Below, piece after piece: positions 43,656 to 51,835 of a stretch of DNA of 64,000 bases. The stretch covers positions 824,563 to 888,562 of the forward strand of contig CAZCSV010000001.1 in assembly GCA_964501535.1 (NCBI GenBank), given 5' to 3'. This stretch comes from FEN-1279 sp964501535 (GTDB lineage: Bacteria > Bacteroidota > Ignavibacteria > Tepidaquicellales > Tepidaquicellaceae). The notes beneath the pieces were generated by a model. That model ran no database searches. It had not been told where the DNA came from and was given only the letters and a program-made list of their open reading frames with translations. Made by a program: the position numbers and the translations under genes. Every line of letters begins with the position of its first letter. Position 1 is the stretch's first letter.

Positions 43656-43877
43656 TTAACTCTTTATTGCAAGAAGTATACAGATAACAAGTCCGAACAA
43701 CGCAACACCTTCGATAAGAGCTGCTGCAATAATCATCGACGTTCTGATATCTCCGAGTGCAGTTGGATTCCTGCCGCTTGCATCCATTGCCGCCGCGGCT
43801 ATCTTACCGATACCAAATCCGGCACCGATTACCACCAACCCTGCACCGATTCCTGCTGCTAAATAAGCTAAATCCAT
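43656..43877 (-). CDS. atpE: ATP synthase F0 subunit c
   Basis: A 73-residue hairpin of two membrane helices that forms the rotor ring. The loop has GRNPTAL (family RNP/RQP), and the second helix carries the ion-binding glutamate in AAALIEGVALFGLVICIL (about Glu57). The Gln and Ser/Thr partners of the sodium-binding signature are not seen, so proton coupling is expected. Excellent ribosome site (AAGGAGAAATAATTAATG). Confidence 0.95.
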   Translation of the reverse strand: MDLAYLAAGIGAGLVVIGAGFGIGKIAAAAMDASGRNPTALGDIRTSMIIAAALIEGVALFGLVICILLAIKS

Positions 43878-43925
43878 TAATTATTTCTCCTTAATTGTTA
43901 TGTTTAAAAAATATTAAAAACTTTT

Positions 43926-44828
43926 TTAATGCTGATGCACTGCCATATTTATAAATATGCACGACAGCATCGTGAAAATATATGCCTGCAAAAGTGCTAC
44001 AAAAATTTCAAGACAATAAATGAACAGTGCGAATGGAACTGCAATCACCGCCCCCGCCCAGTTCATTATGAAAATCAATCCTATCAATGATAATACTATT
44101 ATCGAACCCGCAGTGATGTTCGCAAACAACCTCATCAGAAGCGCAAATGGCTTTGTAAATAACCCTATAAACTCAACCACAATCATTATCGGCAGGACAA
44201 ATAACGGCACACCGTGCGGAACAAGTCCCTTCAGATATCCGAATACACCGTTTTTCTTCATACCCATAATCTGCGTAGTACCAAATGTAATTAAAGCTAA
44301 ACCTGTCGTTACGTTTATGTTCTTCGTTGGCTGTGCCATAAACGGTACAAGCCCTATAAAGTTCGCAAATAAAATAAAGAAAAATATCGTCAGGAAAAAC
44401 GGTAACAGCTTTAAACCGTCTTTTCCCATGTTCGGATAAACTATTTCATCCCTGATAAATACGATTATCACTTCAATGAAATTTCCGACACCCTTCGGTA
44501 CCTTGTTCTTCGTATTGACCGATGCCGCCCTTGCCAATACCAAAACCAGAATTACCGACGACAAAAACATCATAAACAAACTCTTCGTTATGGAAAAATC
44601 AATCGCCATTCCCCCGATGTGAACAGGCGGGAACTTCGGCAGTGGAAGTTTTCCGAGAAAATAAAAATCGACATAATCGTGGTCAATAACCTTTTCGATT
44701 ATATCGAGCTTTTCTTCGCCCTCTGTGTGCCCGCCGGTATTGTTTTCCGGCTCTCCCGAAAGCGTGATTTTTGATGTGAAAAGTATAATAAAAACTAAAA
44801 AATATATTATTTTTCCCGTTTTCAACAA
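43926..44828 (-). CDS. atpB: ATP synthase F0 subunit a
   Basis: A 300-residue membrane subunit forming the proton half-channels. The essential arginine lies in FALLMRLFANITAGSIIV (about 230-247), followed by a final helix pair ending LQAYIFTMLSCIFINMAVHQH, the family C-terminus. The N-terminus has a signal-like hydrophobic stretch and a His-rich acidic segment before the first core helix, as in Bacteroidota. Starts 1 bp after the atpI-like stop. Confidence 0.95.
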   Translation of the reverse strand: MLKTGKIIYFLVFIILFTSKITLSGEPENNTGGHTEGEEKLDIIEKVIDHDYVDFYFLGKLPLPKFPPVHIGGMAIDFSITKSLFMMFLSSVILVLVLARAASVNTKNKVPKGVGNFIEVIIVFIRDEIVYPNMGKDGLKLLPFFLTIFFFILFANFIGLVPFMAQPTKNINVTTGLALITFGTTQIMGMKKNGVFGYLKGLVPHGVPLFVLPIMIVVEFIGLFTKPFALLMRLFANITAGSIIVLSLIGLIFIMNWAGAVIAVPFALFIYCLEIFVALLQAYIFTMLSCIFINMAVHQH

Positions 44829-45224
44829 TTATCCTCTGCTTTTATCCGTGTATTTATTCAGTAAAAAAATTTCGAAACCCATATACAAGAAATAGAACCC
44901 TAAAAGGGATAATATAAAATAATTTTTTTCGAACTTAAAGACAGTAATAAGTACAGTTACCACTATAATTATCAAAAAAAGCCTTGAAATAATACTTCCA
45001 AGCGATATTATCATAAACTGCTTGTTTGGCTTATCCAGTGAAAATAAAAAAATATTCACCCCCAAAACAAAATTAACCATACCTATAACCCATGAAGTTA
45101 AAACCTCCGTTATCGGTATCCCCCCTAAAATAAACCGGCTCGTTATCAAAAGCAGGAACCATAATAAAGCACTAATTATCAATATATTCCTAACAAATAC
45201 TTTGTTGTTTAAATTCCTTGTCAA
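44829..45224 (-). CDS. atpI: AtpI-like membrane protein of the ATP synthase operon
   Basis: A 131-residue protein with four predicted membrane helices (about 12-30, 40-62, 70-95, 98-118) and a short basic tail. No enzymatic motif. Location at the head of the operon (overlapping atpZ by 4 bp, next to atpB) and topology fit ATP synthase protein I, an assembly factor for the c ring. Sequence similarity is weak, so the call rests mostly on context. Confidence 0.65.
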   Translation of the reverse strand: MTRNLNNKVFVRNILIISALLWFLLLITSRFILGGIPITEVLTSWVIGMVNFVLGVNIFLFSLDKPNKQFMIISLGSIISRLFLIIIVVTVLITVFKFEKNYFILSLLGFYFLYMGFEIFLLNKYTDKSRG

Positions 45225-45502
45225 ACGCCTTTTTCCTTATTTTTTTTCTCTTCCTCTGTTAAATTTTTTATGGTAAGATAAAAACTGTAGAATCCACCGA
45301 AAAATCCTACGAATGTTAATACCAGCGTGAATATGAATTTGGTCTCGAAATATTTGTCCAGCCAGATTCCGATAAATAGAAATATCAATATCGTTCCCGC
45401 AAGCTGTATCCCCAAACCGGAATACTGTATGAACTTCGAGTCGGTCTTTACCAGCGGCTTTGTTAAAAAATCTGCTAACGGCTTCTTCGGCTTTTCTTCC
45501 AA
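45221..45502 (-). CDS. atpZ: AtpZ/AtpI family protein
   Basis: A 93-residue protein with two membrane helices. FIQYSGLGIQLAGTILIFLFIGIWLDKYF (about 24-52) is the AtpZ signature, and LTFVGFFGGFYSFYLTIKNL is the second helix. AtpZ proteins help assemble or regulate F1Fo and may take part in cation transport. It is the first gene of the operon, so the promoter is probably in the gap upstream; a conflicting overlapping frame on the same strand is a shadow. Confidence 0.85.
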   Translation of the reverse strand: MEEKPKKPLADFLTKPLVKTDSKFIQYSGLGIQLAGTILIFLFIGIWLDKYFETKFIFTLVLTFVGFFGGFYSFYLTIKNLTEEEKKNKEKGV

Positions 45503-45869
45503 ACTCTTTGCTTTTTTGCAAAATTACCGAAATTGAATCGGAGATACAATGAGAAGAAATTTCAATCCCGGCTTGTCATTCCCGCTATGTTGAGCGCCCT
45601 GTCATTCCGGCGGAAGCTGGGGGCACCCGCTTGCGGGTCATCCGGTAGAAACACAAGCAAGCGAAAATCAGCTTAGCGAATCAAAACCCAAACCCGATAA
45701 ACAGCAAAAAATATTTTAAAACTTTTCAACAATACTACCCTACACGCTGTCATTCCCGCATGCTCTTAGCGGGAATCCAGACGAAACACAAGTCCGCGAA
45801 TCAAAATCCAAACCCGAAAAACCCAAAACCCGCGGTCGCGTTCTTTTTCAGGAGTGGATTGTCGAAGTT
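45503..45869. repeat. REP-like palindrome patch (intergenic, 367 bp)
   Basis: The gap upstream of the ATP synthase operon holds two palindromic units. At 45600-45645 there is TGTCATTCCGGCGGAAGC and the hairpin ACCCGC-TT-GCGGGT (45625-45638). At 45752-45776 there is the hairpin ATTCCCGC..GCGGGAAT with a 9-base loop. Each is followed by a related segment, GAAACACAAG..GCGAATCAAAAYCCAAACCCGA (from about 45649 and 45783). Base composition is much richer in G+C than nearby genes. The second unit lies in frame with the following gene fragment. The promoter of the atp operon should also lie near 45503-45590. Confidence 0.8.
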
Positions 45870-46289
45870 ATGCTCGGCGGAGTGTTGAACCCAAAACTCA
45901 CTGCTGATGGCGGTTGGGATGGCCACGAAGTTTTTGAAATAGAAGACGGAAAAAAGGAAACCGTATTAATCGAGGTCAAAAGCGGACACGTAAATGTAAA
46001 AAATATCCGTGAATTTATTCAGGTTGTCGAAGCACAAAAAGCCGCAATCGGTGTGTTCGTTTGCTTTGCAGAGCAGGTCACCCGCCCTATGCTCGAAGAA
46101 GCCACTAAACAAGGTTATTACCGCGAAGATATTTATCAGAAGCGTTATGGAAAAATTCAAATCCTTACTGTCGAGGATATCCTCAACGGTCAGTGCATAA
46201 AAATGCCCCCCTCCACCGTCTCCGTCTTTAAAAAATCCCAAAAAACAACCTCAACCCCTAAACCCGACAAACAAGAAAAAATTTTTTAA
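45870..46289 (+). pseudogene. C-terminal fragment of a DNA methyltransferase/Mrr-like protein
   Basis: A 139-residue frame resembling only the C-terminal, restriction-endonuclease-like part of adenine-specific DNA methyltransferases. It has the order (upstream in the same frame) FQEWIVEVMLGG, DGGWDGHEVFEI, VLIEVKSGHVNVKNIREF (D..EVK nuclease-like core) and KAAIGVFVCFAEQVTRPMLEEA, then KIQILTVEDIL. The catalytic methyltransferase half (FxGxG, DPPY) is absent, and upstream the open frame runs back to about 45720 through REP-like sequence with no ATG. So this is most likely a relic of a larger gene; a small active domain cannot be excluded. Confidence 0.7.
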
Positions 46290-46472
46290 ATATAAAGAAT
46301 TTTTAAAATTCTCTTAATTTAACATTAAAAAACCCCTTGACTTTTAGATATAATCTATATAGCTTATATTAAATTAAGATAATATGCTTATACGCTTAAA
46401 TAATAATATTGTTCCGCCATATAAATCTGAATACTCAGTGTCAATTTTCCCTAATAAACATTTTTAATAACT

Positions 46473-46910
46473 ATGAACAGAATAAAAGAAGAAGAAATCC
46501 CCGAAGCCTTTCTGAAGTGGATTAACGATGAATCCGATATATGGCTCTTCCGATTCACTCGCTCTATCGGCTATACTTTCGAGGAAATCATTAAACTCTC
46601 TAAAACTAATCCCAAAATTGAAGAGCTAATTCCCTTTATCTCCGAATCTATGCTCGAAAAATCCTTCTACCGCGTCGCTCAGGGTTACTTTAATAACGAC
46701 CTTGCATCAGCATACCTGTCCGCATATATGGAAAGAATCCATAGCCTTACGGGTAAAAAGAAAAAATTTATTAATCTCCACCTGAATCACTTTGACCGCT
46801 ATGATGAATTTGATTCCGAAGACGATGATTTCGATGACGGTAATGACCATGATGGTAATGCCGATGACAGTAATTCGAAAAATTGTAAATTTATTAAAAT
46901 GGAAACTTAA
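46473..46910 (+). CDS. Orphan 145-residue protein with acidic tail
   Basis: A soluble protein with no recognised domain. Residues 1-95 look helical (FLKWINDESDIWLFRFTRSIG, MLEKSFYRVAQGYFNNDLASAYLSAYMERI); residues about 112-137 are almost all Asp, Gly, Asn and His, encoded by a 15-bp tandem repeat. It starts 184 bp after the methyltransferase relic and lies 11 bp before a second small protein gene with an HTH. A small terminase-like or plasmid/phage DNA-binding role would fit but is only a guess. Confidence 0.6.
   Translation: MNRIKEEEIPEAFLKWINDESDIWLFRFTRSIGYTFEEIIKLSKTNPKIEELIPFISESMLEKSFYRVAQGYFNNDLASAYLSAYMERIHSLTGKKKKFINLHLNHFDRYDEFDSEDDDFDDGNDHDGNADDSNSKNCKFIKMET
46833..46877 (+). repeat. 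15-bp coding repeat, three units
   Basis: GATGACGGTAATGAC, CATGATGGTAATGCC and GATGACAGTAATTCG lie head to tail and encode the Asp/Asn/Gly tail of the orphan protein. Short in-frame repeats like this change length easily. Confidence 0.75.
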
Positions 46911-46921
46911 TTTTAATTAAT

Positions 46922-47362
46922 ATGACTAACCTCGATCAAATAAAAAAATTTATCGAACTCCGGGCAAATGGTTATTCCCTGCGCGATATCTCTAAAATTC
47001 TCCTCATCTCTACTCATACCCTAGTTAAGTGGAATAGAAAATATTGCTCCGTAGCATTCGATCTCCAGAGTCAGGAACTGAAGGAGTTTAAAAAGAAAAT
47101 ACTTGATGAAAAAATATCCCGGCTCGATTACCTTAATTCTAAGTTCTCCGGTCTGAAAGAAAAAATTGATAAATCCGAAATCATTATGAGATATGACCGT
47201 ATGCTCTCTTTGTTGATGAAAATTTCTAAATCTATAGATGAATGCCAGAAAAATATCGTTTTGTCAGAAATTTCAGATAAAATTGACGAATTTGATAAAA
47301 ATGAGATTCTAAACGAAATTATTTTTAATGAAAATATTGAAAAACTGAACGAAATTAAATGA
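46922..47362 (+). CDS. Helix-turn-helix plus coiled-coil protein, unknown role
   Basis: A 146-residue protein. Residues 5-39 (IKKFIELRANGYSLRDISKI then LLISTHTLVKWNRKY) form a resolvase/terminase-small-subunit-like HTH. The rest (about 48-146) is a charged coiled coil, ending NEIIFNENIEKLNEIK. This resembles phage or mobile-element DNA-binding proteins, but no terminase large subunit, integrase or transposase is near. Translation is probably coupled to the preceding gene (11-bp gap). Function unknown. Confidence 0.65.
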   Translation: MTNLDQIKKFIELRANGYSLRDISKILLISTHTLVKWNRKYCSVAFDLQSQELKEFKKKILDEKISRLDYLNSKFSGLKEKIDKSEIIMRYDRMLSLLMKISKSIDECQKNIVLSEISDKIDEFDKNEILNEIIFNENIEKLNEIK

Positions 47363-47479
47363 TGTGCAACAAAAGTTCAACAAAAGTTCAACACTTTATA
47401 AAATTAAAACTGGAGTTTCTATTAAATAAAAAATTATCTGAAATACATTAAAACTGATGAAAAAAAGCCTTTTACGGAT

Positions 47480-47866
47480 TTATTGCTTGTATATATCATT
47501 CCGCTCCGGGATGTCCGTTTCATCGTCAGGCTTATCTTTTGATTTCTTTTCGTTGCTTTCGATTTCCTTTTTGTATTTTTTTAATGTTAACACTAATATT
47601 ACAATGAAAATAACAAATGAAATCAAATATCCTCCGAATGATGGACTTTTAAACATCCCTGTGGTGTCGTGCCCCAAATAATATACCGTATTTAAATAAA
47701 ATCCTTTAATCCATAACAGAGAACTTGTGAAAATATTCTCTATGGTTTTCATTTTTATTCCGTATTTTGTGCTGTATATTAACGATATGATAAAATTTAC
47801 TATCATCCCGTAAAAATACGCTTTCAATATTGCTGTTACAAATTGAGGAAGAGTAATTTTTTTCAT
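47480..47866 (-). CDS. Small membrane protein of unknown function
   Basis: A 128-residue protein with about three hydrophobic segments (about 8-28, 50-66, 78-95) and a charged, Lys/Asp/Glu-rich cytosolic tail. There is no recognisable domain. It begins 13 bp after the acyl-CoA carboxylase gene in the same direction, so it probably shares the transcript. A link to carboxylase function (for example a membrane anchor) is only suggested by position. Confidence 0.6.
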   Translation of the reverse strand: MKKITLPQFVTAILKAYFYGMIVNFIISLIYSTKYGIKMKTIENIFTSSLLWIKGFYLNTVYYLGHDTTGMFKSPSFGGYLISFVIFIVILVLTLKKYKKEIESNEKKSKDKPDDETDIPERNDIYKQ

Positions 47867-47879
47867 AAAAATTATTTTT

Positions 47880-49424
47880 TTATAAAGGTATATTCCCGTG
47901 CTTTCTTCTCGGATTAAAGTCCACCTTATTCTGTATTAAATCGAAGTAGTATATTAATTTCTTGCGTGTGTCCTTCGGCTCGATTACGTCGTCTATGAAT
48001 CCCCTCTCCGCCGCAATATACGGATTGGAGAACTTGTTCGTGAACTCCGCGATTTTTTCGTCTAACATCTTCTGCTTGTCCTCTGACTTCTCGAGCTCTT
48101 TTCTGAAGATTATTTCCGCCGCTCCCTTTGCACCCATTACGGCTATCTCCGCAGACGGCCATGCGAGGTTTACATCCCCGCGTACGTGCTTCGAATTCAT
48201 TACATCGTATGCTCCGCCGTATGCCTTTCTTACTATTACCGTAATCCTCGGAACCGTCGCCTCGCAGAATGCATATAACAGCTTCGCTCCGTGCCTTATC
48301 ACTCCGCGCCATTCCTGGTCTGTACCCGGCAAAAATCCCGGAACGTCCTCGAGCACAAGCAGCGGAATATTGAATGCATCGCAGAACCTCACGAATCGGG
48401 CACCTTTAATCGATGAATTGAGGCATAATACCCCTGCAAGCACAAGCGGCTGATTCGCAACTATTCCAATCGACCTGCCGTTTAACCTGCCGAATCCGCA
48501 GATTATGTTCTCCGCGTATTCCCTGTGTACTTCGAAAAAGCTGTCAGGGTCTATGATCTTATTAATCAGCTCTTTCATATCATAAGGCTTATTCGGATTG
48601 TCCGGAACGTATGAATTGAGTTCCTCGAGGTCTTTTTCCTCTCCTTCGTAATCGTATACCGGAGCAATCTCCATATTATTCGAAGGGAGATATGACACGA
48701 GCTTTCTGATTTTCTGGAAGCAGTCGACTTCGTTTTCGCATGTGAAGTGACTCACTCCGCTCTTGGTGGCGTGGGCAGTGGCTCCTCCGAGCTCGTCGAA
48801 TGTAACATCTTCGTTTGTCACCGCTTTAATCACGTTCGGACCCGTTATAAACATATGCGAAATTTTATCCACCATAAAAATAAAATCCGTGATGGCTGGC
48901 GAATACACAGCCCCTCCTGCGCAGGGTCCGACGACAGCGGAAATCTGCGGAACGACTCCGCTTGCGAGTGTATTCCTTAAAAATATATCGGCATATCCCG
49001 CAAGCGATAAAACGCCTTCCTGAATCCTTGCTCCGCCGCTGTCATTAATTCCGATTACGGGCAAACCGTTTTTCATAGCAAGGTCCATTATCTTGGTAAT
49101 CTTTCTTGCATATGATTCCGAAAGCGAACCGCCGAGTATCGTAAAATCCTGCGAGAAGATGCAGACTGAACGGCCTTCGATTTTGCCTGTTCCCGTTATG
49201 ACGCCGTCGGTATAATATCTCTGTTTATCTATGCCGAAATCCCTGCATTGATGTCGGACAAAAACATCCATTTCTTCGAATGTGCCTTTATCGAGAAGTA
49301 TGTCTATCCGCTCTCTTGCCGTAAGCTTTCCCCTCTTGTGTTGGGCTTCGATTCCCTTTGCCCCGCCTCCGAGCAATGCTTCCGCCCTCTTCTCTCTCAA
49401 TTCTTCAATTTTGTTTTTGCCCAT
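47880..49424 (-). CDS. pccB: Acyl-CoA carboxylase, carboxyltransferase beta subunit (propionyl/methylmalonyl type)
   Basis: A 514-residue biotin-dependent carboxyltransferase, cytosolic or part of a membrane decarboxylase. The N-terminus has AQHKRGKLTARERIDILLDKG; the acyl-CoA/biotin sites are DSGGARIQEGVLSL (about 128-141), VVGPCAGGAVYSPAITDF (about 164-181) and the C-terminal KAYGGAYDVMNSKHVRGDV (about 398-416). Propionyl-CoA carboxylase beta and methylmalonyl-CoA decarboxylase alpha share this layout, so substrate choice is open. No biotin carboxylase or biotin-carrier gene is beside it. A terminator upstream separates it from murA. Confidence 0.9.
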   Translation of the reverse strand: MGKNKIEELREKRAEALLGGGAKGIEAQHKRGKLTARERIDILLDKGTFEEMDVFVRHQCRDFGIDKQRYYTDGVITGTGKIEGRSVCIFSQDFTILGGSLSESYARKITKIMDLAMKNGLPVIGINDSGGARIQEGVLSLAGYADIFLRNTLASGVVPQISAVVGPCAGGAVYSPAITDFIFMVDKISHMFITGPNVIKAVTNEDVTFDELGGATAHATKSGVSHFTCENEVDCFQKIRKLVSYLPSNNMEIAPVYDYEGEEKDLEELNSYVPDNPNKPYDMKELINKIIDPDSFFEVHREYAENIICGFGRLNGRSIGIVANQPLVLAGVLCLNSSIKGARFVRFCDAFNIPLLVLEDVPGFLPGTDQEWRGVIRHGAKLLYAFCEATVPRITVIVRKAYGGAYDVMNSKHVRGDVNLAWPSAEIAVMGAKGAAEIIFRKELEKSEDKQKMLDEKIAEFTNKFSNPYIAAERGFIDDVIEPKDTRKKLIYYFDLIQNKVDFNPRRKHGNIPL

Positions 49425-49456
49425 AAAAATTTTTTGTTATTGTAGTTATGAAATAT

Positions 49457-49480
49457 AAAAAAACCGTTTGAACGGTTTCC
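49457..49480 (-). terminator. Rho-independent terminator after murA
   Basis: On the minus strand AAACCGTT-CA-AACGGTTT is an 8-bp perfect hairpin followed by TTTTATATTTC. It lies 49 bp past the murA stop and just before pccB. Confidence 0.8.
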
Positions 49481-49526
49481 AAAATCTATATTATATTTCC
49501 GGAATACTAAACCGAAATTATGTAAA

Positions 49527-50849
49527 TTATACTCTTACAATCACGGCACCCAATTCCCTTAACTTCACGTCAATATCTTCATATCCTCTGTCTATATATA
49601 CCGCGCCATTTACTATGCTTTCACCTTTTGCTATCACTCCCGCTATCAGATAAGAAAAACCTGCCCTCAAATCCGGAATCATAATTTCGGAGGCGTGAAG
49701 CTCTGTCGGTCCTTTCACAACCGCACTGTGATAGTATTCCGAATTTGCAAATCTGCAGTGCATACCGCCTAGACAAGTGTTGTATAACTCTATATCTGCT
49801 CCCATCTTGTTGAGTTCGGATACATATCCGAACCTTTTTTCATAAACTGTTTCGTGAACGATTGATATACCGTTTGCCTGCGTAAGCAGAATTACAAACG
49901 GCTGCTGCCAGTCGGTCATAAATCCGGGATGAACATTTGTTTCAAGAGCAATTGACTTAAACTGCCCGTCATAATAAAATCTAATTCCGCTTTCTTTAAC
50001 CTCAAACTTTCCCCCGATTCTTCTAATCGTATTAAGAAAGGTTAACAAATCATCCTGGACGGCATTCTCGACAAATACATCACCTTTCGAAGCAAGACCA
50101 GCACAGGCAAATGAAGCCGCCTGATTTCTATCTGGTATAATATAATGTGATGCGCCGTAAAGTTTATCCACCCCTTCAATTGTAATTTTTCTGTCCGTAC
50201 TGATTTCAATTATTGCTCCCATTTTCTGAAGAAATTTCACAAGGTCCATAATTTCCGGTTCGACTGCGGCATTACATATCGTTGTTCTTCCTTTTGCAAG
50301 TGTAGCGGAAATTATAATATTTTCCGTTGCTCCGACACTCGGGTAATCGAGACTTACATTGCATCCTTTAAGACCGTCTGAATTAAGCAGGTAATAGTTG
50401 TCTTTCACTTCGACATTGCAGCCGAGTTTCTTTAATCCTTCGATATGGAAATTAACAGGACGAGAGCCGATTCTGCATCCGCCCGGAATGGGAATTTTTG
50501 CAGTACCCTTTCTGTGAAGCATAGGGCCTGCAAAAAGTATCGAAATCCTATTTAAAGAGCCAAAGTTTTCTGGAATGGAATCTGTTACAATTTCGCTTGT
50601 TTTCACAAATAATTTGTCGTTTTCCATTTTTATTTCACTACCTAAAATATCACACAACTGGCTTGTAACTATTAAATCATTTATTTTATTCGGAGAGTTA
50701 CTGAACTCGCAATATTCATCCGTAAGCAAAGATGCAACAAGCAGTTTAGTTGCGGAGTTTTTTGCTCCGCTGACTTTAACCGACCCGAACAACGGGTTAC
50801 CTCCGTTAATAAGAAAACGAGAATTATTTGTATCCAAAATATTAAACAT
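49527..50849 (-). CDS. murA: UDP-N-acetylglucosamine 1-carboxyvinyltransferase
   Basis: A 440-residue cytosolic enzyme starting peptidoglycan precursor synthesis by adding enolpyruvate to UDP-GlcNAc. N-terminal VSGAKNSATKLLVASLL has the conserved Lys-Asn pair (about 24-25); the catalytic cysteine loop is IPIPGGCRIGSRPVNFH (fosfomycin-target Cys at about 123, so fosfomycin sensitivity would be predicted); later, PDRNQAASFA and the C-terminal LRELGAVI follow. Length fits. It starts 6 bp after accA. Confidence 0.96.
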   Translation of the reverse strand: MFNILDTNNSRFLINGGNPLFGSVKVSGAKNSATKLLVASLLTDEYCEFSNSPNKINDLIVTSQLCDILGSEIKMENDKLFVKTSEIVTDSIPENFGSLNRISILFAGPMLHRKGTAKIPIPGGCRIGSRPVNFHIEGLKKLGCNVEVKDNYYLLNSDGLKGCNVSLDYPSVGATENIIISATLAKGRTTICNAAVEPEIMDLVKFLQKMGAIIEISTDRKITIEGVDKLYGASHYIIPDRNQAASFACAGLASKGDVFVENAVQDDLLTFLNTIRRIGGKFEVKESGIRFYYDGQFKSIALETNVHPGFMTDWQQPFVILLTQANGISIVHETVYEKRFGYVSELNKMGADIELYNTCLGGMHCRFANSEYYHSAVVKGPTELHASEIMIPDLRAGFSYLIAGVIAKGESIVNGAVYIDRGYEDIDVKLRELGAVIVRV

Positions 50850-50855
50850 TAAAAT

Positions 50856-51797
50856 TTATTCTTTCCAGAATCCCATATCCTGGAATTTCTTAATTCTATT
50901 GTCGAGCAATTTATCCCTCTTAACTTTCGACATTGTATCGAGTTCTTCCAATAATGCTTTTTTCAAAATTACTGCAGCTTCGTCGGGATTTCGGTGTGCA
51001 CCTCCGAATGGCTCGTCAATAATTCTGTCAATAATACCAATCTTATGCAAATCAGGAGCAGTTAATTTGAGAGCCTCAGCAGCCTGCTCTTTAAAATCCC
51101 AGCTTCTCCATAAAATTGAAGAGCAGGATTCAGGTGAAATTACTGAATACCAGCAATATTTAAGCATAAGCACACGGTCACCCACACCAATTCCAAGTGC
51201 TCCACCTGAAGCACCTTCTCCGATAATTGCTACAATAATCGGAACTCGTAACCTCGACATTTCAAGAATATTCCTTGCAATGGCTTCCGCCTGTCCTCTC
51301 TCTTCTGCTTCAATTCCCGGAAACGCTCCCGGCGTATCCAGCAGAGTAATTACCGGTTTATCAAATTTCTCAGCAAGTTTCATCAATCTTAAAGCTTTTC
51401 TATAACCTTCCGGGTTCATCATACCAAAATTGCGATACAGATTTGATTTTGTATCCCTACCTTTTTGCTGACCAATTATCATCACCGAATAATCTCCCAT
51501 TGAAGCAAAACCTCCTACAACGGCTTTATCGTCACGATAATGTCTGTCACCATGGAGCTCTACAAAATTTTCCGTCATTTTATAAATATAATCAAGTGAG
51601 TAAGGTCTTTCCGGATGTCTTGCAAGCTGTACAATCTGCCATGGAGTAAGGTTTTCAAAAATATTTTTTCTCAGTTCGTTAATTTTTACTTCAAGTTTAT
51701 TAATTTCGGCAGAAATATCCAGTGTATCGGACATTTTTCTCATTTCTTCAATTTTCTGCTCTAACTCAACCAAAGGTTTTTCGAATTCTAATACCAT
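50856..51797 (-). CDS. accA: Acetyl-CoA carboxylase carboxyltransferase subunit alpha
   Basis: A 313-residue subunit of the heterotetrameric ACC that moves carboxyl from biotin to acetyl-CoA for malonyl-CoA synthesis. An N-terminal helical part (EFEKPLVELEQKIEEMRKM) precedes the crotonase-like core: GRDTKSNLYRNFGMMNPEGYRKALRLM (about 104-130), TPGAFPGIEAEERGQAEAIA, IIGEGASGGALGIGVGD (about 184-200) and WYSVISPESCSSILWR. Typical length. accD, accB and accC are not in the window. It is in an operon with murA. Confidence 0.95.
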   Translation of the reverse strand: MVLEFEKPLVELEQKIEEMRKMSDTLDISAEINKLEVKINELRKNIFENLTPWQIVQLARHPERPYSLDYIYKMTENFVELHGDRHYRDDKAVVGGFASMGDYSVMIIGQQKGRDTKSNLYRNFGMMNPEGYRKALRLMKLAEKFDKPVITLLDTPGAFPGIEAEERGQAEAIARNILEMSRLRVPIIVAIIGEGASGGALGIGVGDRVLMLKYCWYSVISPESCSSILWRSWDFKEQAAEALKLTAPDLHKIGIIDRIIDEPFGGAHRNPDEAAVILKKALLEELDTMSKVKRDKLLDNRIKKFQDMGFWKE

Positions 51798-51835
51798 TTT
51801 AAATAATTTTTAATTAATAAAAAACTTTTTTGAAG

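Noticed and set aside
45237..45521. 94-residue minus-strand frame overlapping atpZ
   Set aside because: Alternate frame of the clear AtpZ gene; no family-like sequence.
47926..48312. 128-residue minus-strand frame within pccB
   Set aside because: Arg/Gly-rich shadow in another frame of a well-conserved gene.
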